A stretch of DNA of 64,000 nucleotides from Micromonospora lutea (GTDB lineage: Bacteria > Actinomycetota > Actinomycetes > Mycobacteriales > Micromonosporaceae). Location of the stretch: positions 271,550 through 335,549 of the forward strand of contig NZ_BOPB01000001.1 in the NCBI RefSeq assembly GCF_016863535.1. Direction: 5' to 3'. The notes beneath the pieces are model-generated. The model made no database searches. It was not told the DNA's origin and saw nothing but the letters and a program-made list of their open reading frames with translations. Made by a program: the position numbers and the translations under genes. Within the stretch, counting starts at the first letter, position 1. Each line of letters opens with the position of its first letter. Positions 36,579 through 45,913 of this stretch are shown here, in pieces.

Positions 36579-37986
36579 GGTACTCCCAGCCGGCCTGGGT
36601 CCACAGTGCCGGATCGAGGCAGTTGCGGGCGTCGACCACGCGGCGGCCGGCGACGAGGTCGCCGAGGAGGCTGGGGTCGGCGTTGCGGAAGTCGGCCCAT
36701 TCGGTGAGAACGCAGACGAGGTCGGCGTCGGTGACCGCTTCGGCGATGTCGGGTTCGTAGGTGAGTTCCGGTACGGCCCGACGAGCGTTGTCCATGCCCT
36801 CGGGGTCGTAGACGTGGACGTCCGCGCCGGCCTTGTGCAGCAGAGCGGCGACGGAGAGGGCAGGGGCGTCGCGTACGTCGTCGGTGTTGGGTTTGAAGGT
36901 GGCGCCGAGTACGGCGATGCGGGTGCCGGACAGGTCGGGGCCGGCGGGCCCGGACCGACGGCCGAGCAGGTCGGCGGCGAGTTGCAGGACTCGGGTCCGG
37001 CGACGCAGGTTGATCAGATCGACTTCGTGCAGGAAGCGCAGGGCTTCCCCGGCCCCGAGTTCCTGGGCGCGGGCCTGGAAGGCGCGGATGTCCTTGGGCA
37101 GGCAGGCGCCGCCGAAACCGAGACCGGCCTGGAGGAAGCGGTTGCCGATGCGCGGGTCGTAGCCGATGGCGCGGGCGAGTTGGGTGACGTCGCCGCCGGA
37201 GGCCTCGCAGACCTCGGCCATCGCGTTGATGAAGGAGATCTTGGTGGCGAGGAAGGCGTTCGCGGCGACCTTGACCAACTCGGCGGTGGCGAAGTCCGTG
37301 ACGACCAGGGGTACTTCGCGGTCCTCGGTGGCGGCGAGGTCGAACACACCCTTGTGCGCGGCGTAGAGCATGCCGTTGGCCCATTCGCTCTTGACGCCGA
37401 CCACGATGCGGTTGGGGCGGAGCACGTCGTCGACGGCGAAGCCCTCCTGGAGGAACTCCGGGCTCCACGCCACCTCGACACCGAGGTCGGCCGGGGTGTG
37501 CTTGCCGACGAGCTGTTCCACCCAGTCGGCGGTGCCGACCGGGACCGTGGACTTGCCGACGATGAGCGCCTTGCGGGTCAGGTGCTGGGCCAGGCCGGTG
37601 ACCGACGCCTCGACGTACGACAGGTCGGCGCCCATCCCGTCGGCCCGCTGCGGGGTGCCGACACAGATGAAGTGCACGTCACCGAATTCGGCGGTCTCGG
37701 CGATGTCGGTGCTGAACCGGAGCCGCCCGGCGGCCAGGTTGCGACGCAGCAACTCGTCGAGGCCGGGCTCGTGGATCGGCACCTCGCCTGCGTTGAGCTT
37801 GGCGATCTTGTCCGCGTCGACGTCGAAACCGAGTACCTCGTAGCCGAGTTCGGCGTAGCAGATGGCGTAGGTCGCGCCAAGGTAGCCGGTGCCCAGGAAG
37901 GTGACCCGCGGCCGGGAGGCGCCCGAGGGCGGCGTGACCGCTGCGATGGCGGGCACCGGCTGGGTGTTCGGGTACGGGATGGTCAC
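36559..37986 (-). CDS. ugd: UDP-glucose 6-dehydrogenase family
   Basis: 475 residues from GTG 37986 (MTIPYPNTQP...; GGAG upstream); GTG 38007 would add seven residues. NAD-binding GTGYLG (32-37), KSTVPVGTADW, the catalytic Cys295 in GFGGACLPKD, and the C-terminal GATFKPNTDDVRDAPAL. It oxidises UDP-glucose to UDP-glucuronate, a precursor for cell-surface polymers; other nucleotide sugars (UDP-ManNAc, GDP-mannose) use sister enzymes, but the sequence fits the UDP-glucose branch. It is monocistronic and divergent from the acyl-CoA dehydrogenase, with regulatory space in 38008-38236. Confidence 0.9.
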   Translation of the reverse strand: MTIPYPNTQPVPAIAAVTPPSGASRPRVTFLGTGYLGATYAICYAELGYEVLGFDVDADKIAKLNAGEVPIHEPGLDELLRRNLAAGRLRFSTDIAETAEFGDVHFICVGTPQRADGMGADLSYVEASVTGLAQHLTRKALIVGKSTVPVGTADWVEQLVGKHTPADLGVEVAWSPEFLQEGFAVDDVLRPNRIVVGVKSEWANGMLYAAHKGVFDLAATEDREVPLVVTDFATAELVKVAANAFLATKISFINAMAEVCEASGGDVTQLARAIGYDPRIGNRFLQAGLGFGGACLPKDIRAFQARAQELGAGEALRFLHEVDLINLRRRTRVLQLAADLLGRRSGPAGPDLSGTRIAVLGATFKPNTDDVRDAPALSVAALLHKAGADVHVYDPEGMDNARRAVPELTYEPDIAEAVTDADLVCVLTEWADFRNADPSLLGDLVAGRRVVDARNCLDPALWTQAGWEYRGMGRP

Positions 37987-38236
37987 GCCTGTCTTCTCCG
38001 CTCGCACTGGCGCCGCGTGGCTGCGTCGCGTTCCGCTGCGGCGCCAGGGCCGGGCGCCGGAGAGGTGGTTTCGTCTGCTGGTTCCATCATCGCTGAGCGG
38101 CGTCGGGCTTCGTCATGGCCCAGCCTACGCGCCGGTAACATCACCTGAGCTGTGGTCGTTATCCTTCAGTCTGCGCGGTGGACGTCCAGGTGACGCTACA
38201 GACTGCGCATGATAGCGGTGAAGGGGAGGGGCTGAC

Positions 38237-39400
38237 ATGGCCGCAGAGCAGTCGTTCGACGCGTACCGCCTGCCCGAGGAGCACGAGGCGATTCGGGAAG
38301 CCGTACGTGAGGTCTGTGCGGCCAAGGTGGCTCCGCATGCCGCCGAGGCCGATGAGACCGGTGAGTTTCCGAAGGCGTCGTACGACGCGCTACGCGCCGC
38401 CGACTTCCACGCCCCGCACATCCCGGTCGAGTACGGCGGGGCGGGTGCGGACGCACTGGCCACGGCGATCGTGATCGAGGAGATCGCCCGGGCCTGCGCC
38501 TCATCGTCGCTGATCCCGGCGGTGAACAAGCTGGGCACCATGCCGCTGTTGCTGGCCGGCTCCGACGAACTCAAGCGTCGCTACCTGACGCCGGTCGCCA
38601 GCGGCGAGGCGATGTTCTCGTACTGCCTCTCCGAGCCGGAGGCCGGCAGTGACGCCGCCGCGATGACCACCCGAGCGGTACGCGACGGCGATCACTGGGT
38701 GCTCAACGGCGTGAAGCGTTGGATCACCAACGCCGGTGTGTCGGAGTTCTACACCATCTTCGCGTCGACCGACCCCACCGCCCGGTCCCGGGGGATCTCC
38801 GCCTTCGTGGTCGAGAAGTCCGATCCGGGGGTCAGCTTCGGTGCCCCCGAGAAGAAGCTGGGCATCAAGGGCTCGCCGACCCGCGAGGTCTACCTGGACA
38901 ACGTCCGGATCCCGGCGGACCGGATGATCGGCGCCGAGGGCACCGGCTTCGCCATCGCGATGAAGACCCTGGACCACACCCGGGTCACCATCGCCGCGCA
39001 GGCCGTCGGCATCGCCCAGGGCGCGCTGGACTACGCCAAGGGGTACGTCGCCGAGCGCAAGCAGTTCGGCAAGGCGGTCGCCGAGTTCCAGGGCGTGCAG
39101 TTCATGCTCGCCGACATGGGCATGAAGCTGGAGGCGGCCCGGCAGTTGACGTACGCGGCGGCCGGCCGGTCGGAGCGGGGCGACGCCGATCTGACCTACT
39201 TCGGCGCGGCGGCCAAGTGCTTCGCCTCGGACGCCGCGATGGAAATCACCACCGACGCGGTCCAGCTGCTCGGCGGGTACGGCTACACCCGTGACTACCC
39301 GGTCGAGCGGATGATGCGCGACGCCAAGATCACCCAGATCTACGAGGGCACCAACCAGGTGCAGCGCATCGTGATGGCCCGCCAACTGCTCAGGGGCTGA
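38237..39400 (+). CDS. Acyl-CoA dehydrogenase
   Basis: 387 residues from ATG 38237 with AGGGGAGGGG upstream. FAD-binding [12 protein letters not shown] and [15 protein letters not shown], the [20 protein letters not shown] block, and the catalytic base Glu370 in [18 protein letters not shown]. It introduces the alpha-beta double bond in acyl-CoA and passes electrons to ETF. Length and motifs fit short/medium- or branched-chain (butyryl- or isobutyryl-type) enzymes; the exact chain preference is not readable. Divergent from ugd; ends in a perfect 14-bp hairpin. Confidence 0.92.
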   Translation: MAAEQSFDAYRLPEEHEAIREAVREVCAAKVAPHAAEADETGEFPKASYDALRAADFHAPHIPVEYGGAGADALATAIVIEEIARACASSSLIPAVNKLGTMPLLLAGSDELKRRYLTPVASGEAMFSYCLSEPEAGSDAAAMTTRAVRDGDHWVLNGVKRWITNAGVSEFYTIFASTDPTARSRGISAFVVEKSDPGVSFGAPEKKLGIKGSPTREVYLDNVRIPADRMIGAEGTGFAIAMKTLDHTRVTIAAQAVGIAQGALDYAKGYVAERKQFGKAVAEFQGVQFMLADMGMKLEAARQLTYAAAGRSERGDADLTYFGAAAKCFASDAAMEITTDAVQLLGGYGYTRDYPVERMMRDAKITQIYEGTNQVQRIVMARQLLRG

Positions 39401-39405
39401 CCGCC

Positions 39406-39442
39406 GTCACCTCCGCCCGTGCGCTCGCCGGGCGGAGGTGAC
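39406..39442. terminator. Bidirectional terminator hairpin after acyl-CoA dehydrogenase
   Basis: GTCACCTCCGCCCG (39406-39419) and CGGGCGGAGGTGAC (39429-39442): a perfect 14-bp stem with a 9-nt loop between convergent genes. Confidence 0.85.
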
Positions 39443-39457
39443 CAACAGGCTGCCGGA

Positions 39458-40111
39458 TCAGTTGGTGGCGTCGTCACGTCGGGGCAGGTTGCCCGGTGGA
39501 GCTGACCAGGGCGAGCCACCTCCGGTACGCCGGGGCAGCGGCTCGGTGGGTGTCGGATCCGGGTCCGGATAACCCAGGCTCAGCGGCTCGGTGTCGCGTT
39601 CCGCCGACGGGGTCGTTGACCAGTCGGTCAACGTCGGGTCCGGTGTCGACTTCTCGGGCGTCGCCGGCACCGGCTGTGGCACCGTGGTCGGCCAGCGGCG
39701 CCAGCGCTGCCCGCTGAACGTCGCGATCAGCAGCAGCATGCCGATCAGGAAGAGCGTTCCGTTCTCCACCGGCAGCCGGAGCGGCAGCGGGTCGCCGAGG
39801 AACTCCCAGCCGGACGGGATGCGCTCCCGTACCCGGAACGGCGCGATGAACAGCCCGACGTACGGGGTGACCAGTAGCAGCCCGGCCACCAGCGGACCGA
39901 GCGGTGAGATGCGCAGCGTGCCGAGCAGACCCAGCACGATGCCGCCGACAGCGAGGTATACGGCCGGTTCGATGAGGTTGGCCGTGTTGGATGTGCCGAT
40001 CTCCACCCACCGGTTGACGGTGCCTGCCGACCCATCCTGGCCGAGGGTGACCAGCACCCAGGTGACCGGCACCACCACCAGCCCTGCGAGGAAGCTCCAC
40101 AGATGTCGCAT
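39458..40111 (-). CDS. Four-helix membrane protein with proline-rich tail
   Basis: 217 residues from ATG 40111. Four predicted helices (about 4-22, 46-64, 69-85, 116-132) are followed by a hydrophilic tail (140-217) rich in Pro, Thr, Asp and Arg, ending in RRTGGGSPWSAPPGNLPRR. No domain recognised; a common type of actinobacterial unknown. It is divergent from the thioesterase with only 23 bases between start codons, so at least one promoter must lie inside a neighbouring coding region or both are leaderless. Confidence 0.78.
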   Translation of the reverse strand: MRHLWSFLAGLVVVPVTWVLVTLGQDGSAGTVNRWVEIGTSNTANLIEPAVYLAVGGIVLGLLGTLRISPLGPLVAGLLLVTPYVGLFIAPFRVRERIPSGWEFLGDPLPLRLPVENGTLFLIGMLLLIATFSGQRWRRWPTTVPQPVPATPEKSTPDPTLTDWSTTPSAERDTEPLSLGYPDPDPTPTEPLPRRTGGGSPWSAPPGNLPRRDDATN

Positions 40112-40134
40112 CCGCGCACCGTACCGTTTCCGGC

Positions 40135-40656
40135 ATGACCGAGCACCCCGCCACCACACTGCCGGGTAAACCGACCTCGTACTCCCGGGTGACCCTCAGT
40201 CGGATCATGACCGCAGTCGACGTGAACCTGTACGGAACGGTGCACGGCGGGGTGCTGATGAAGTTCGTCGACGACGTGGCCGGCGCGGCGGCGGCGCGGC
40301 ACAGCGGCGGCACGGCGGTGACCGCCGCGATCGACGAGATCGTTTTCTCCGAGGCGGTCCGGGTGGGCGATCTGGTGCACGCGTACGCCCAGGTGAACTG
40401 GACCGGACAGACCTCGATGGAGGTCGGCGTACGGGTGATGGCCGAGCGCTGGGACACCGCCGACGAGTTGCCGGTGCGGGTGGCCACCGCGTACCTCGTC
40501 TTCGTCGGGGTCGAGGTGGGCGGAGCGCCCCGGCCGGTGCGGCCGGTGCTGCCGGAGACGCCGGAGGACGAGCGACGTTGGCGCGAGGCGGAGATCCGCC
40601 GCGCACACCGGCTGGCCCGCCGTCGCGCGATCCAGGCGGCCCGCAACGAACCCTGA
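40135..40656 (+). CDS. Acyl-CoA thioesterase, hotdog fold (YciA/BACH-like)
   Basis: 173 residues from ATG 40135. A single hotdog domain (about 15-130) with YGTVHGGVLMKFVDDVAGAA, VTAAIDEIVFSEAVRVGDLV and WTGQTSMEVGVRVMAE; the Asn/Asp and His-Gly-Gly positions match the YciA/acyl-CoA hydrolase family. The last 30 residues are Arg-rich. It hydrolyses acyl-CoA to free acid and CoA, possibly releasing CoA in the fatty-acid segment 38-43 kb. It is the closest neighbour of acetoacetyl-CoA synthetase (183 bases downstream). Confidence 0.87.
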   Translation: MTEHPATTLPGKPTSYSRVTLSRIMTAVDVNLYGTVHGGVLMKFVDDVAGAAAARHSGGTAVTAAIDEIVFSEAVRVGDLVHAYAQVNWTGQTSMEVGVRVMAERWDTADELPVRVATAYLVFVGVEVGGAPRPVRPVLPETPEDERRWREAEIRRAHRLARRRAIQAARNEP

Positions 40657-40839
40657 GGCCTTGCGACCTGATTCGTGGGTCTTCCCCGCGTCACGGCCAC
40701 ACTGGTCGGCTGCGGGGGATGTGGTCTGGGCACATGCGCCCGCCGGGCGCGGGTGCGGAGAATGACGCTTCGAGGTAGGGCAAGATGGCGCCACGGCCCA
40801 CCGCACAGCGTCGTGCCGGGCCAGGGGAGGAGTGGACCA

Positions 40840-42822
40840 GTGACGGACGTGCTGTGGACGCCACCGACGGACGTGCTCCAACGGTCACGGATCGGGGTTT
40901 ACCTGCGGTGGCTCGCCGAGCACCGGGGGTTGACGTTCGCCGACTACGACGCCCTGTGGCGGTGGTCGGTCACCGACCTGGACGGTTTCTGGCGGTCGAT
41001 CTGGGACCACTTCGAGGTCGTCGCGCACACTCCGCCCACCGCCACCCTGGCCGACCGGGACATGCCGGGTACCCGGTGGTTCCCCGGTGCCACCCTGAAC
41101 TACGCCGAGAACGTGCTGCGGATGCCGGGCCGGGCCGACGACGAGCCGGTGGTCGTGGCACACGGGCAGACCCGGGCACCGGTCACCCTCAGCGCCGGGC
41201 AGGTGCGCGAGCAGGTCCGCCGGGTCGCCGCCGGGCTGCGTCGGCTCGGCGTCACCACCGGCGACCGGGTGGCGGCGTACGCGCCGAACATCCCGGAGAC
41301 GTACGTGCTGATGCTGGCCACCGCCAGCCTCGGCGCCATCTTCTCCTCTTGCGCGCCGGAGTTCGGCACCCGCAGCGTCACCGACCGGTGGCAGCAGATC
41401 GAGCCGAAGATCCTGGTTGCCGTCGACGGCTACCGCTACGGCGACAAGCCGGTGGACCGGCGGGCCGAGGTGGCCGCGATCCGGGCCGCGCTGCCGACGC
41501 TGCGGCACACCGTCTCGATCCCCTACCTCGATCCCGACGGTTCGTCACCGGACGAGGCGCTGGCCTGGGCGGAGCTGGCAGCCGAAACCGACGAACCGTT
41601 GAGTTTCACCCCGGTGCCGTTCGACCACCCGCTGTACGTGCTCTACTCCTCCGGCACCACCGGGCTGCCCAAGCCCATCGTGCACGGCCACGGCGGCATC
41701 CTGCTGGAGCACCTGAAGATGCTCGCCCTGCATCACGACCTGGGCCCGACGGACCGGTTCTTCTGGTTCACCACCACCGGCTGGATGATGTGGAACTTCC
41801 TGGCCTCCGGGCCGGCGGTCGGCGCGGCGATCGTGCTGTTCGACGGCAACCCGGGCCACCCCGACCTGAGCGCGATGTGGCGGCTGGCCGAGCAGACCGG
41901 CACCACCTACTTCGGCACCTCGGCACCGTTCCTGTTGGCCTGCCGTAAGGCCGGGCTCGTCCCGCGTGAGATCGCCGACCTCTCCGCGCTGCGCGGTCTC
42001 GGCTCCACCGGCGCGCCGCTGCCCGCCGAGGGCTTCACCTGGGTGTACGACACGGTCAGCCGCGACCTTCAGCTCCAGTCGCTGTCCGGCGGCACCGACG
42101 TCTGCACCGGTTTCGTCGGTGGTGTCCCGCTGCTGCCGGTGCACGCCGGTGAGATCACCTGTCGGGCCCTGGGAGCCAAGGTGGAGGCCCGCTCGCCGGA
42201 CGGCACCCCGGTGATCGGTGAGCTGGGTGAGCTGGTGATCACCAAGCCGATGCCGAGCATGCCGGTGGGCTTCTGGAACGACCCGGACGGGGTCCGCTAC
42301 CGGGAGGCGTACTTCGATGTCTATCCCGGTGTGTGGCGGCACGGCGACTGGATCACCATCAACGCGCGCGGCGGCTGCGTCATCACCGGCCGCTCGGACG
42401 CCACCCTGAACCGGGGCGGGGTACGGCTCGGCACCGCCGAGTTCTACTCGGTCGTGGAAGGGCTGGACGACATCGTCGACTCGGTGGTGGTGCACCTGGA
42501 AGACGACGAGGGCGGCGCCGGTGAGTTGCTGCTGTTCGTGGTGCTCGCGGAGGGGCTCTCCCTCGACGACGAGCTGCGGAAGAAGATCTGCCGCGAGCTG
42601 CGGACGTCGTTGTCTCCCCGGCACGTCCCCGACGAGATCCACCAGGTCCGGGCGGTGCCGCGCACCCTGTCCGCGAAGAAACTGGAGGTGCCGGTGAAGA
42701 AGATCCTCACCGGGACTCCGGTCGATCAGGCCGCCGCCAAGGGTGCTCTCGCCAACCCTGACTCCCTGGCCGCCTTCGCCACCCTGGCCCAGCACCGCGC
42801 CCCGCAGCACCCCGCCACCTGA
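40840..42822 (+). CDS. aacS: Acetoacetyl-CoA synthetase
   Basis: 660 residues from GTG 40840, selected for GGGGAGG nine bases upstream. Adenylate-forming enzyme: the N-terminal ATLNYAENVLR typical of AacS, the P-loop LYSSGTTGLPKPIVHGHGG, SGGTDVCTGFVGG, GDWITINARGGCVITGRSD, and near the C-terminus the catalytic Lys in RTLSAKKLEVPVKK. It activates acetoacetate to acetoacetyl-CoA using ATP. Together with the thiolase it would link acetoacetate to acetyl-CoA. Acetyl-CoA synthetase is a less likely alternative because the NYAENVLR and C-terminal pattern fit AacS. Confidence 0.92.
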   Translation: MTDVLWTPPTDVLQRSRIGVYLRWLAEHRGLTFADYDALWRWSVTDLDGFWRSIWDHFEVVAHTPPTATLADRDMPGTRWFPGATLNYAENVLRMPGRADDEPVVVAHGQTRAPVTLSAGQVREQVRRVAAGLRRLGVTTGDRVAAYAPNIPETYVLMLATASLGAIFSSCAPEFGTRSVTDRWQQIEPKILVAVDGYRYGDKPVDRRAEVAAIRAALPTLRHTVSIPYLDPDGSSPDEALAWAELAAETDEPLSFTPVPFDHPLYVLYSSGTTGLPKPIVHGHGGILLEHLKMLALHHDLGPTDRFFWFTTTGWMMWNFLASGPAVGAAIVLFDGNPGHPDLSAMWRLAEQTGTTYFGTSAPFLLACRKAGLVPREIADLSALRGLGSTGAPLPAEGFTWVYDTVSRDLQLQSLSGGTDVCTGFVGGVPLLPVHAGEITCRALGAKVEARSPDGTPVIGELGELVITKPMPSMPVGFWNDPDGVRYREAYFDVYPGVWRHGDWITINARGGCVITGRSDATLNRGGVRLGTAEFYSVVEGLDDIVDSVVVHLEDDEGGAGELLLFVVLAEGLSLDDELRKKICRELRTSLSPRHVPDEIHQVRAVPRTLSAKKLEVPVKKILTGTPVDQAAAKGALANPDSLAAFATLAQHRAPQHPAT

Positions 42823-42854
42823 CAACCCCTTGCCAGTTCCACCCGGTCGGCGGC

Positions 42855-42904
42855 TCCCCTCCCCTCCCCTCACCTCACCTCACCTCAACTCGCCTCACCT
42901 CACT
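42855..42904. repeat. Pentanucleotide tandem repeats (CCCCT then CACCT)
   Basis: (TCCCC)x3 followed by several copies of TCACC with one CAACT and one CGCCT interruption. It precedes the family C palindrome by about 45 bases. Confidence 0.85.
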
Positions 42905-42947
42905 GAGCGTGCCGCCGCCGCCCACCACCCCAGCACCCCTCCGCGCC

Positions 42948-43069
42948 CTTTGCTCTGCTTCAACCCACGCAACGGTTACCCTCCGCAGCTTCGGACGCCT
43001 GCCTGTCACCGCGCGCCAACCACGTCGGTCCAGCTCAGCCGGTTGTGCGTCGGTTGAAGCAGAGCAAAG
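42948..43069. repeat. Palindromic repeat family C, copy 1
   Basis: Arms CTTTGCTCTGCTTCAAC (42948-42964) and GTTGAAGCAGAGCAAAG (43053-43069): perfect 17-bp inverted repeat, with further imperfect pairing CCACGCAAC against GTTGTGCGTCG, and an 88-nt loop. Related copy at 54088-54162. It lies in a 396-base gap between convergent genes (aacS and the TIGR03089 gene). Confidence 0.93.
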
Positions 43070-43150
43070 CGTCGAGGTGGGTAGGTCCGCCCCTGCCGGC
43101 ACGGCAACGGTGGGTAATTGTCACTAACGGTGATGTGGGAGGTGGTGGCA

Positions 43151-43201
43151 GCTGGGAGGACGTCTCTTTGACCGGGTCGCCCCGGTCAGGCCGTCCTCAG
43201 C
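43151..43201 (-). terminator. Terminator hairpin after the TIGR03089 gene
   Basis: Inner stem GACCGGG/CCCGGTC (43170-43187) with a 4-nt loop inside outer pairs GAGGAC/GTCCTC (43156-43161 and 43193-43198). It lies 18-68 bases after the stop on the minus strand. Confidence 0.6.
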
Positions 43202-43218
43202 CGGGCTGGCCGGGAGGT

Positions 43219-43929
43219 TCAGCTCAGGGTGCGGGTGACCCGCTCCGTCGCCTGACGCTCGGCCAGGCGAGCCGGATCCAGATGGGCGCAGAGCACCAGG
43301 GTGGCGCCCACGGTGAGCGGAGCCAGCAGCCAGTCGAGCGGGTCCGGGTGCCGGTCGACGTCCACCAGGAGCCGGTCGCCAGCGGAGATGCCGAGCTCGG
43401 CGGCGCGGGCGGCGGCCCGGTCGCGCAGCGCGCCGTGGTCGGGACCACCCGGCGGGTACGCCGTGAAGTGGTCGCCGTGCGCGCGTACCTCGGTGACGTA
43501 GTCGGCGAAGCCCGCCGGGACCTCCCGCAACGGCAGCGCGAACGGGTGCAGCGCGAGCGCGTACCGCTCATCCGCCGACCAGGCGTCAGCCTCCGCGACA
43601 CGGTCGGCGGCAGCGAAGAGTACGTCCACGTCGCCGGGGCGTTCCGCGACCGTCAACCCGGCCGGTCGCACCGTCAACCCGGCGGACCAGCAGCCGAGCA
43701 GCACGGCTGCGCTCTGCCAGTGCGGTGGCAGCAGCACCGCCGCGGTGCCACCCGGCCCGAGGGCCAGTTCGTCGACGAGCAGGTTGGCCGTCTTGGCCAC
43801 CCAGTTCGCCAGCGTGGCACCGGAAAGCTCGGTGCGTTCGCCGGTGGCGTCGTCGTACCAGGTCAGCAGCGGACGGTTCGGGTCGGTCGCGATCGCGTCG
43901 GCGAACACCCGGGCAATGTTGTCGGCCAT
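43219..43929 (-). CDS. TIGR03089 family protein (AMP-ligase-like fragment)
   Basis: 236 residues from ATG 43929. The N-terminus resembles the start of adenylate-forming enzymes (NIARVFADAIATDPNRPLLTWYDDATGERTEL, quoted in two parts: NIARVFADAIATDPNRPLL and TWYDDATGERTEL; then WVAKTANLLVDELALGPG and AVLLPPHWQSAAVLLGCW), but the ATP-binding and catalytic C-terminal halves are absent, so it cannot be a complete ligase. This truncated form is the actinobacterial family TIGR03089, usually found near F420 and whiB genes as here. Function unknown. It diverges from the GT4 gene. Confidence 0.85.
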   Translation of the reverse strand: MADNIARVFADAIATDPNRPLLTWYDDATGERTELSGATLANWVAKTANLLVDELALGPGGTAAVLLPPHWQSAAVLLGCWSAGLTVRPAGLTVAERPGDVDVLFAAADRVAEADAWSADERYALALHPFALPLREVPAGFADYVTEVRAHGDHFTAYPPGGPDHGALRDRAAARAAELGISAGDRLLVDVDRHPDPLDWLLAPLTVGATLVLCAHLDPARLAERQATERVTRTLS

Positions 43930-44079
43930 CGACGCGAACGATACGCGCCCGGCGTCCGTATTCGATGACAGCGACAAGTCGGCGTACCGTCGGGTCGCAG
44001 TCAGCGTCCGTACCCGACTCCGGCGTAGGCTTGCCGGAGTGTTGTTCCCCACAGTCCTGCCACTGCAAGGAGTCGCCCT

Positions 44080-45225
44080 GTGACCGCCGGCCGTCCGCCC
44101 CGCGTGCTCATCGACGCCACGAGTGTTCCCGCCGATCGCGGTGGCGTCGGTCGATACGTCGACGGCCTGCTCGGCGCCCTTGGCAAGGTGTGCGGATCGG
44201 CGGTGGACCTGGTCGTGGTCAGCCTCCGCACCGATCTGGAGCGGTACCGCCGGATGCTCCCCGACGCGGAGATCATCCCGGCTCCGGCGGCGGTCGCGCA
44301 CCGGCCCGCCCGGCTCGCCTGGGAGCAGACCGGCCTGCCCCTGCTCGCCCAACAGGTCGGCGCCGAGGTTCTGCACGCACCCTTCTACACCTGCCCGCTG
44401 CGGGCCGGTTGTCCGGTGACCGTGACGGTGCACGACGCGACGTTCTTCACCGAGCCGGAGCACTACGACAAGTCCCGCCGTACGTTCTTCCGCAGCGCCA
44501 TCAAGACCTCGCTGCGACGCGCGGATCGGGTGATCGTGCCCAGCAAGGCCACCCGCGACGAGCTGATCCGGCTGCTGGACGCCGACCCGACCAAGATTGA
44601 CGTGGCTTACCACGGCGTCGACCACGATGCCTTCCACGAGCCCAGTGACGAGGAGAAGGCCCGGGTTCGCGCCCGCCTGGGGCTCGGCGGCAGCAGCTAC
44701 GTCGCGTTCCTCGGGGCCAAGGAGCCCCGCAAGAACGTGCCGAACCTGATCCGGGGCTGGGCCCGAGCGGTCACCGACCGGCAGGACCCGCCCGCGTTGG
44801 TGGTGGCCGGCGGGCAGGGACACGACGACGACATCGACCGCGCGGTGGCCGAGGTGCCCTCGCACCTGCGCCTGCTGCGTCCCGGCTACCTGCGCTACGG
44901 CGACCTGCCCGGCTTCCTCGGCGGGGCGCTGGTGGCCGCGTACCCCTCCTACGGCGAGGGGTTCGGACTGCCCATCCTGGAGGCGATGGCGTGCGCCGCC
45001 CCGGTGCTCACCACCCCCCGGTTGTCGCTGCCCGAGGTCGGGGGCGACGCGGTGGCGTACACCAGCGAGGACGCTGACCAGATCGCCGTCGACCTGAGCG
45101 CGCTGCTCGACGACGAGCCGCGCCGGTTGTCGCTGGCCAAGGCGGGCTTCGACCGGGCGAAGGAATTCACCTGGGGGTCCAGCGCCGAGGTGCACATCGC
45201 GGCGTGGACCAGGGCGCGGGCCTGA
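44080..45225 (+). CDS. GT4 family glycosyltransferase
   Basis: 381 residues from GTG 44080. GT-B fold: N-terminal LIDATSVPADRGGVGRYVDG, middle SYVAFLGAKEPRKNVPNLI (the acceptor-domain switch), and the donor-binding SYGEGFGLPILEAMACAAPV with the EX7E-like glutamates. Typical of mannosyl/glucosyltransferases of cell-wall polysaccharide or lipid synthesis; in mycobacterial and Streptomyces synteny a glycosyltransferase occupies this place beside the cofD-whiB block. The exact sugar is not known. It converges with the Nudix gene with a 7-base gap. Confidence 0.9.
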   Translation: MTAGRPPRVLIDATSVPADRGGVGRYVDGLLGALGKVCGSAVDLVVVSLRTDLERYRRMLPDAEIIPAPAAVAHRPARLAWEQTGLPLLAQQVGAEVLHAPFYTCPLRAGCPVTVTVHDATFFTEPEHYDKSRRTFFRSAIKTSLRRADRVIVPSKATRDELIRLLDADPTKIDVAYHGVDHDAFHEPSDEEKARVRARLGLGGSSYVAFLGAKEPRKNVPNLIRGWARAVTDRQDPPALVVAGGQGHDDDIDRAVAEVPSHLRLLRPGYLRYGDLPGFLGGALVAAYPSYGEGFGLPILEAMACAAPVLTTPRLSLPEVGGDAVAYTSEDADQIAVDLSALLDDEPRRLSLAKAGFDRAKEFTWGSSAEVHIAAWTRARA

Positions 45226-45232
45226 GGCAGGC

Positions 45233-45847
45233 TCAGGAAACGGGGTGCGGAGAGGCTCGTCTGAAGGCTGCCAGGCCCGGGGTGACGAGCCGGGCCGTGC
45301 CGCCGGCCAGCGGCTGCGGTAGGTGCTCCGGTGGGAACCAGCCGAGCGCCTCGGACTCCACGCTGACCCGTTCCGTCGCTCCCACCGGAGCGAACACGGC
45401 GAAACGCACGTCGTGGTGCAGCGACCCACCCTGGCAGGCCACCGGGTGCACGTCCACGTCGATCGGCGTCGGATCGATCGACAGACCGGTGATGCCGGAC
45501 TCCTCGGTGGCCTCCCGCAACGCCGCGCCGGCCAGCGTCCGGTCGCCGGACTCGCAGTGACCACCCAACTGCACCCACTTGTGGAACTTTCCGTGCAGGC
45601 AGAGCAGCACCTGGGTGCCGGTCGCGTCGAACACCAACGCGCTGGCGGTGACGTGACCGGCCCGGTGTTCGCGGCTCATCGCGATCGGCCCGGCGCTGAG
45701 CAGATCGAGGGTGCGGTCGGTGGCCTCCGCCGCGTCCGGGCTGGTCGGCGTCCAAGCGGTGAGCACCGCGACCGCGTCGGCGTGCAACACCGTCCAGCCG
45801 TCCGCGTCGCCGCGCGGGGATTCGTCCACCATCGGGGGCGTCGACAA
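45233..45847 (-). CDS. Nudix hydrolase
   Basis: 204 residues from ATG or GTG at 45847. The Nudix box is residues about 95-119, GGHCESGD...REATEESG, of the sub-type with GD in place of GE, and a ready loop CLHGKFHKWVQLGG before it. Substrates of this family are nucleoside diphosphate derivatives; which one is unknown. It lies upstream of cofE on the same strand but with a 66-base gap, and is part of the conserved F420-whiB neighbourhood. Confidence 0.86.
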   Translation of the reverse strand: MSTPPMVDESPRGDADGWTVLHADAVAVLTAWTPTSPDAAEATDRTLDLLSAGPIAMSREHRAGHVTASALVFDATGTQVLLCLHGKFHKWVQLGGHCESGDRTLAGAALREATEESGITGLSIDPTPIDVDVHPVACQGGSLHHDVRFAVFAPVGATERVSVESEALGWFPPEHLPQPLAGGTARLVTPGLAAFRRASPHPVS

Positions 45848-45913
45848 CTGTTGCTCCTATCGTCCGTGCCAGCGTACGGGTGCTGGTGGGTACGCCGGCG
45901 CGGTGTGCGCGGG

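Noticed and set aside
40675..40839. Upstream extension of aacS to 715 codons
   Set aside because: The extension translates to Cys/Gly/Arg-rich sequence without homology to AacS; GTG 40840 has a proper GGGGAGG.
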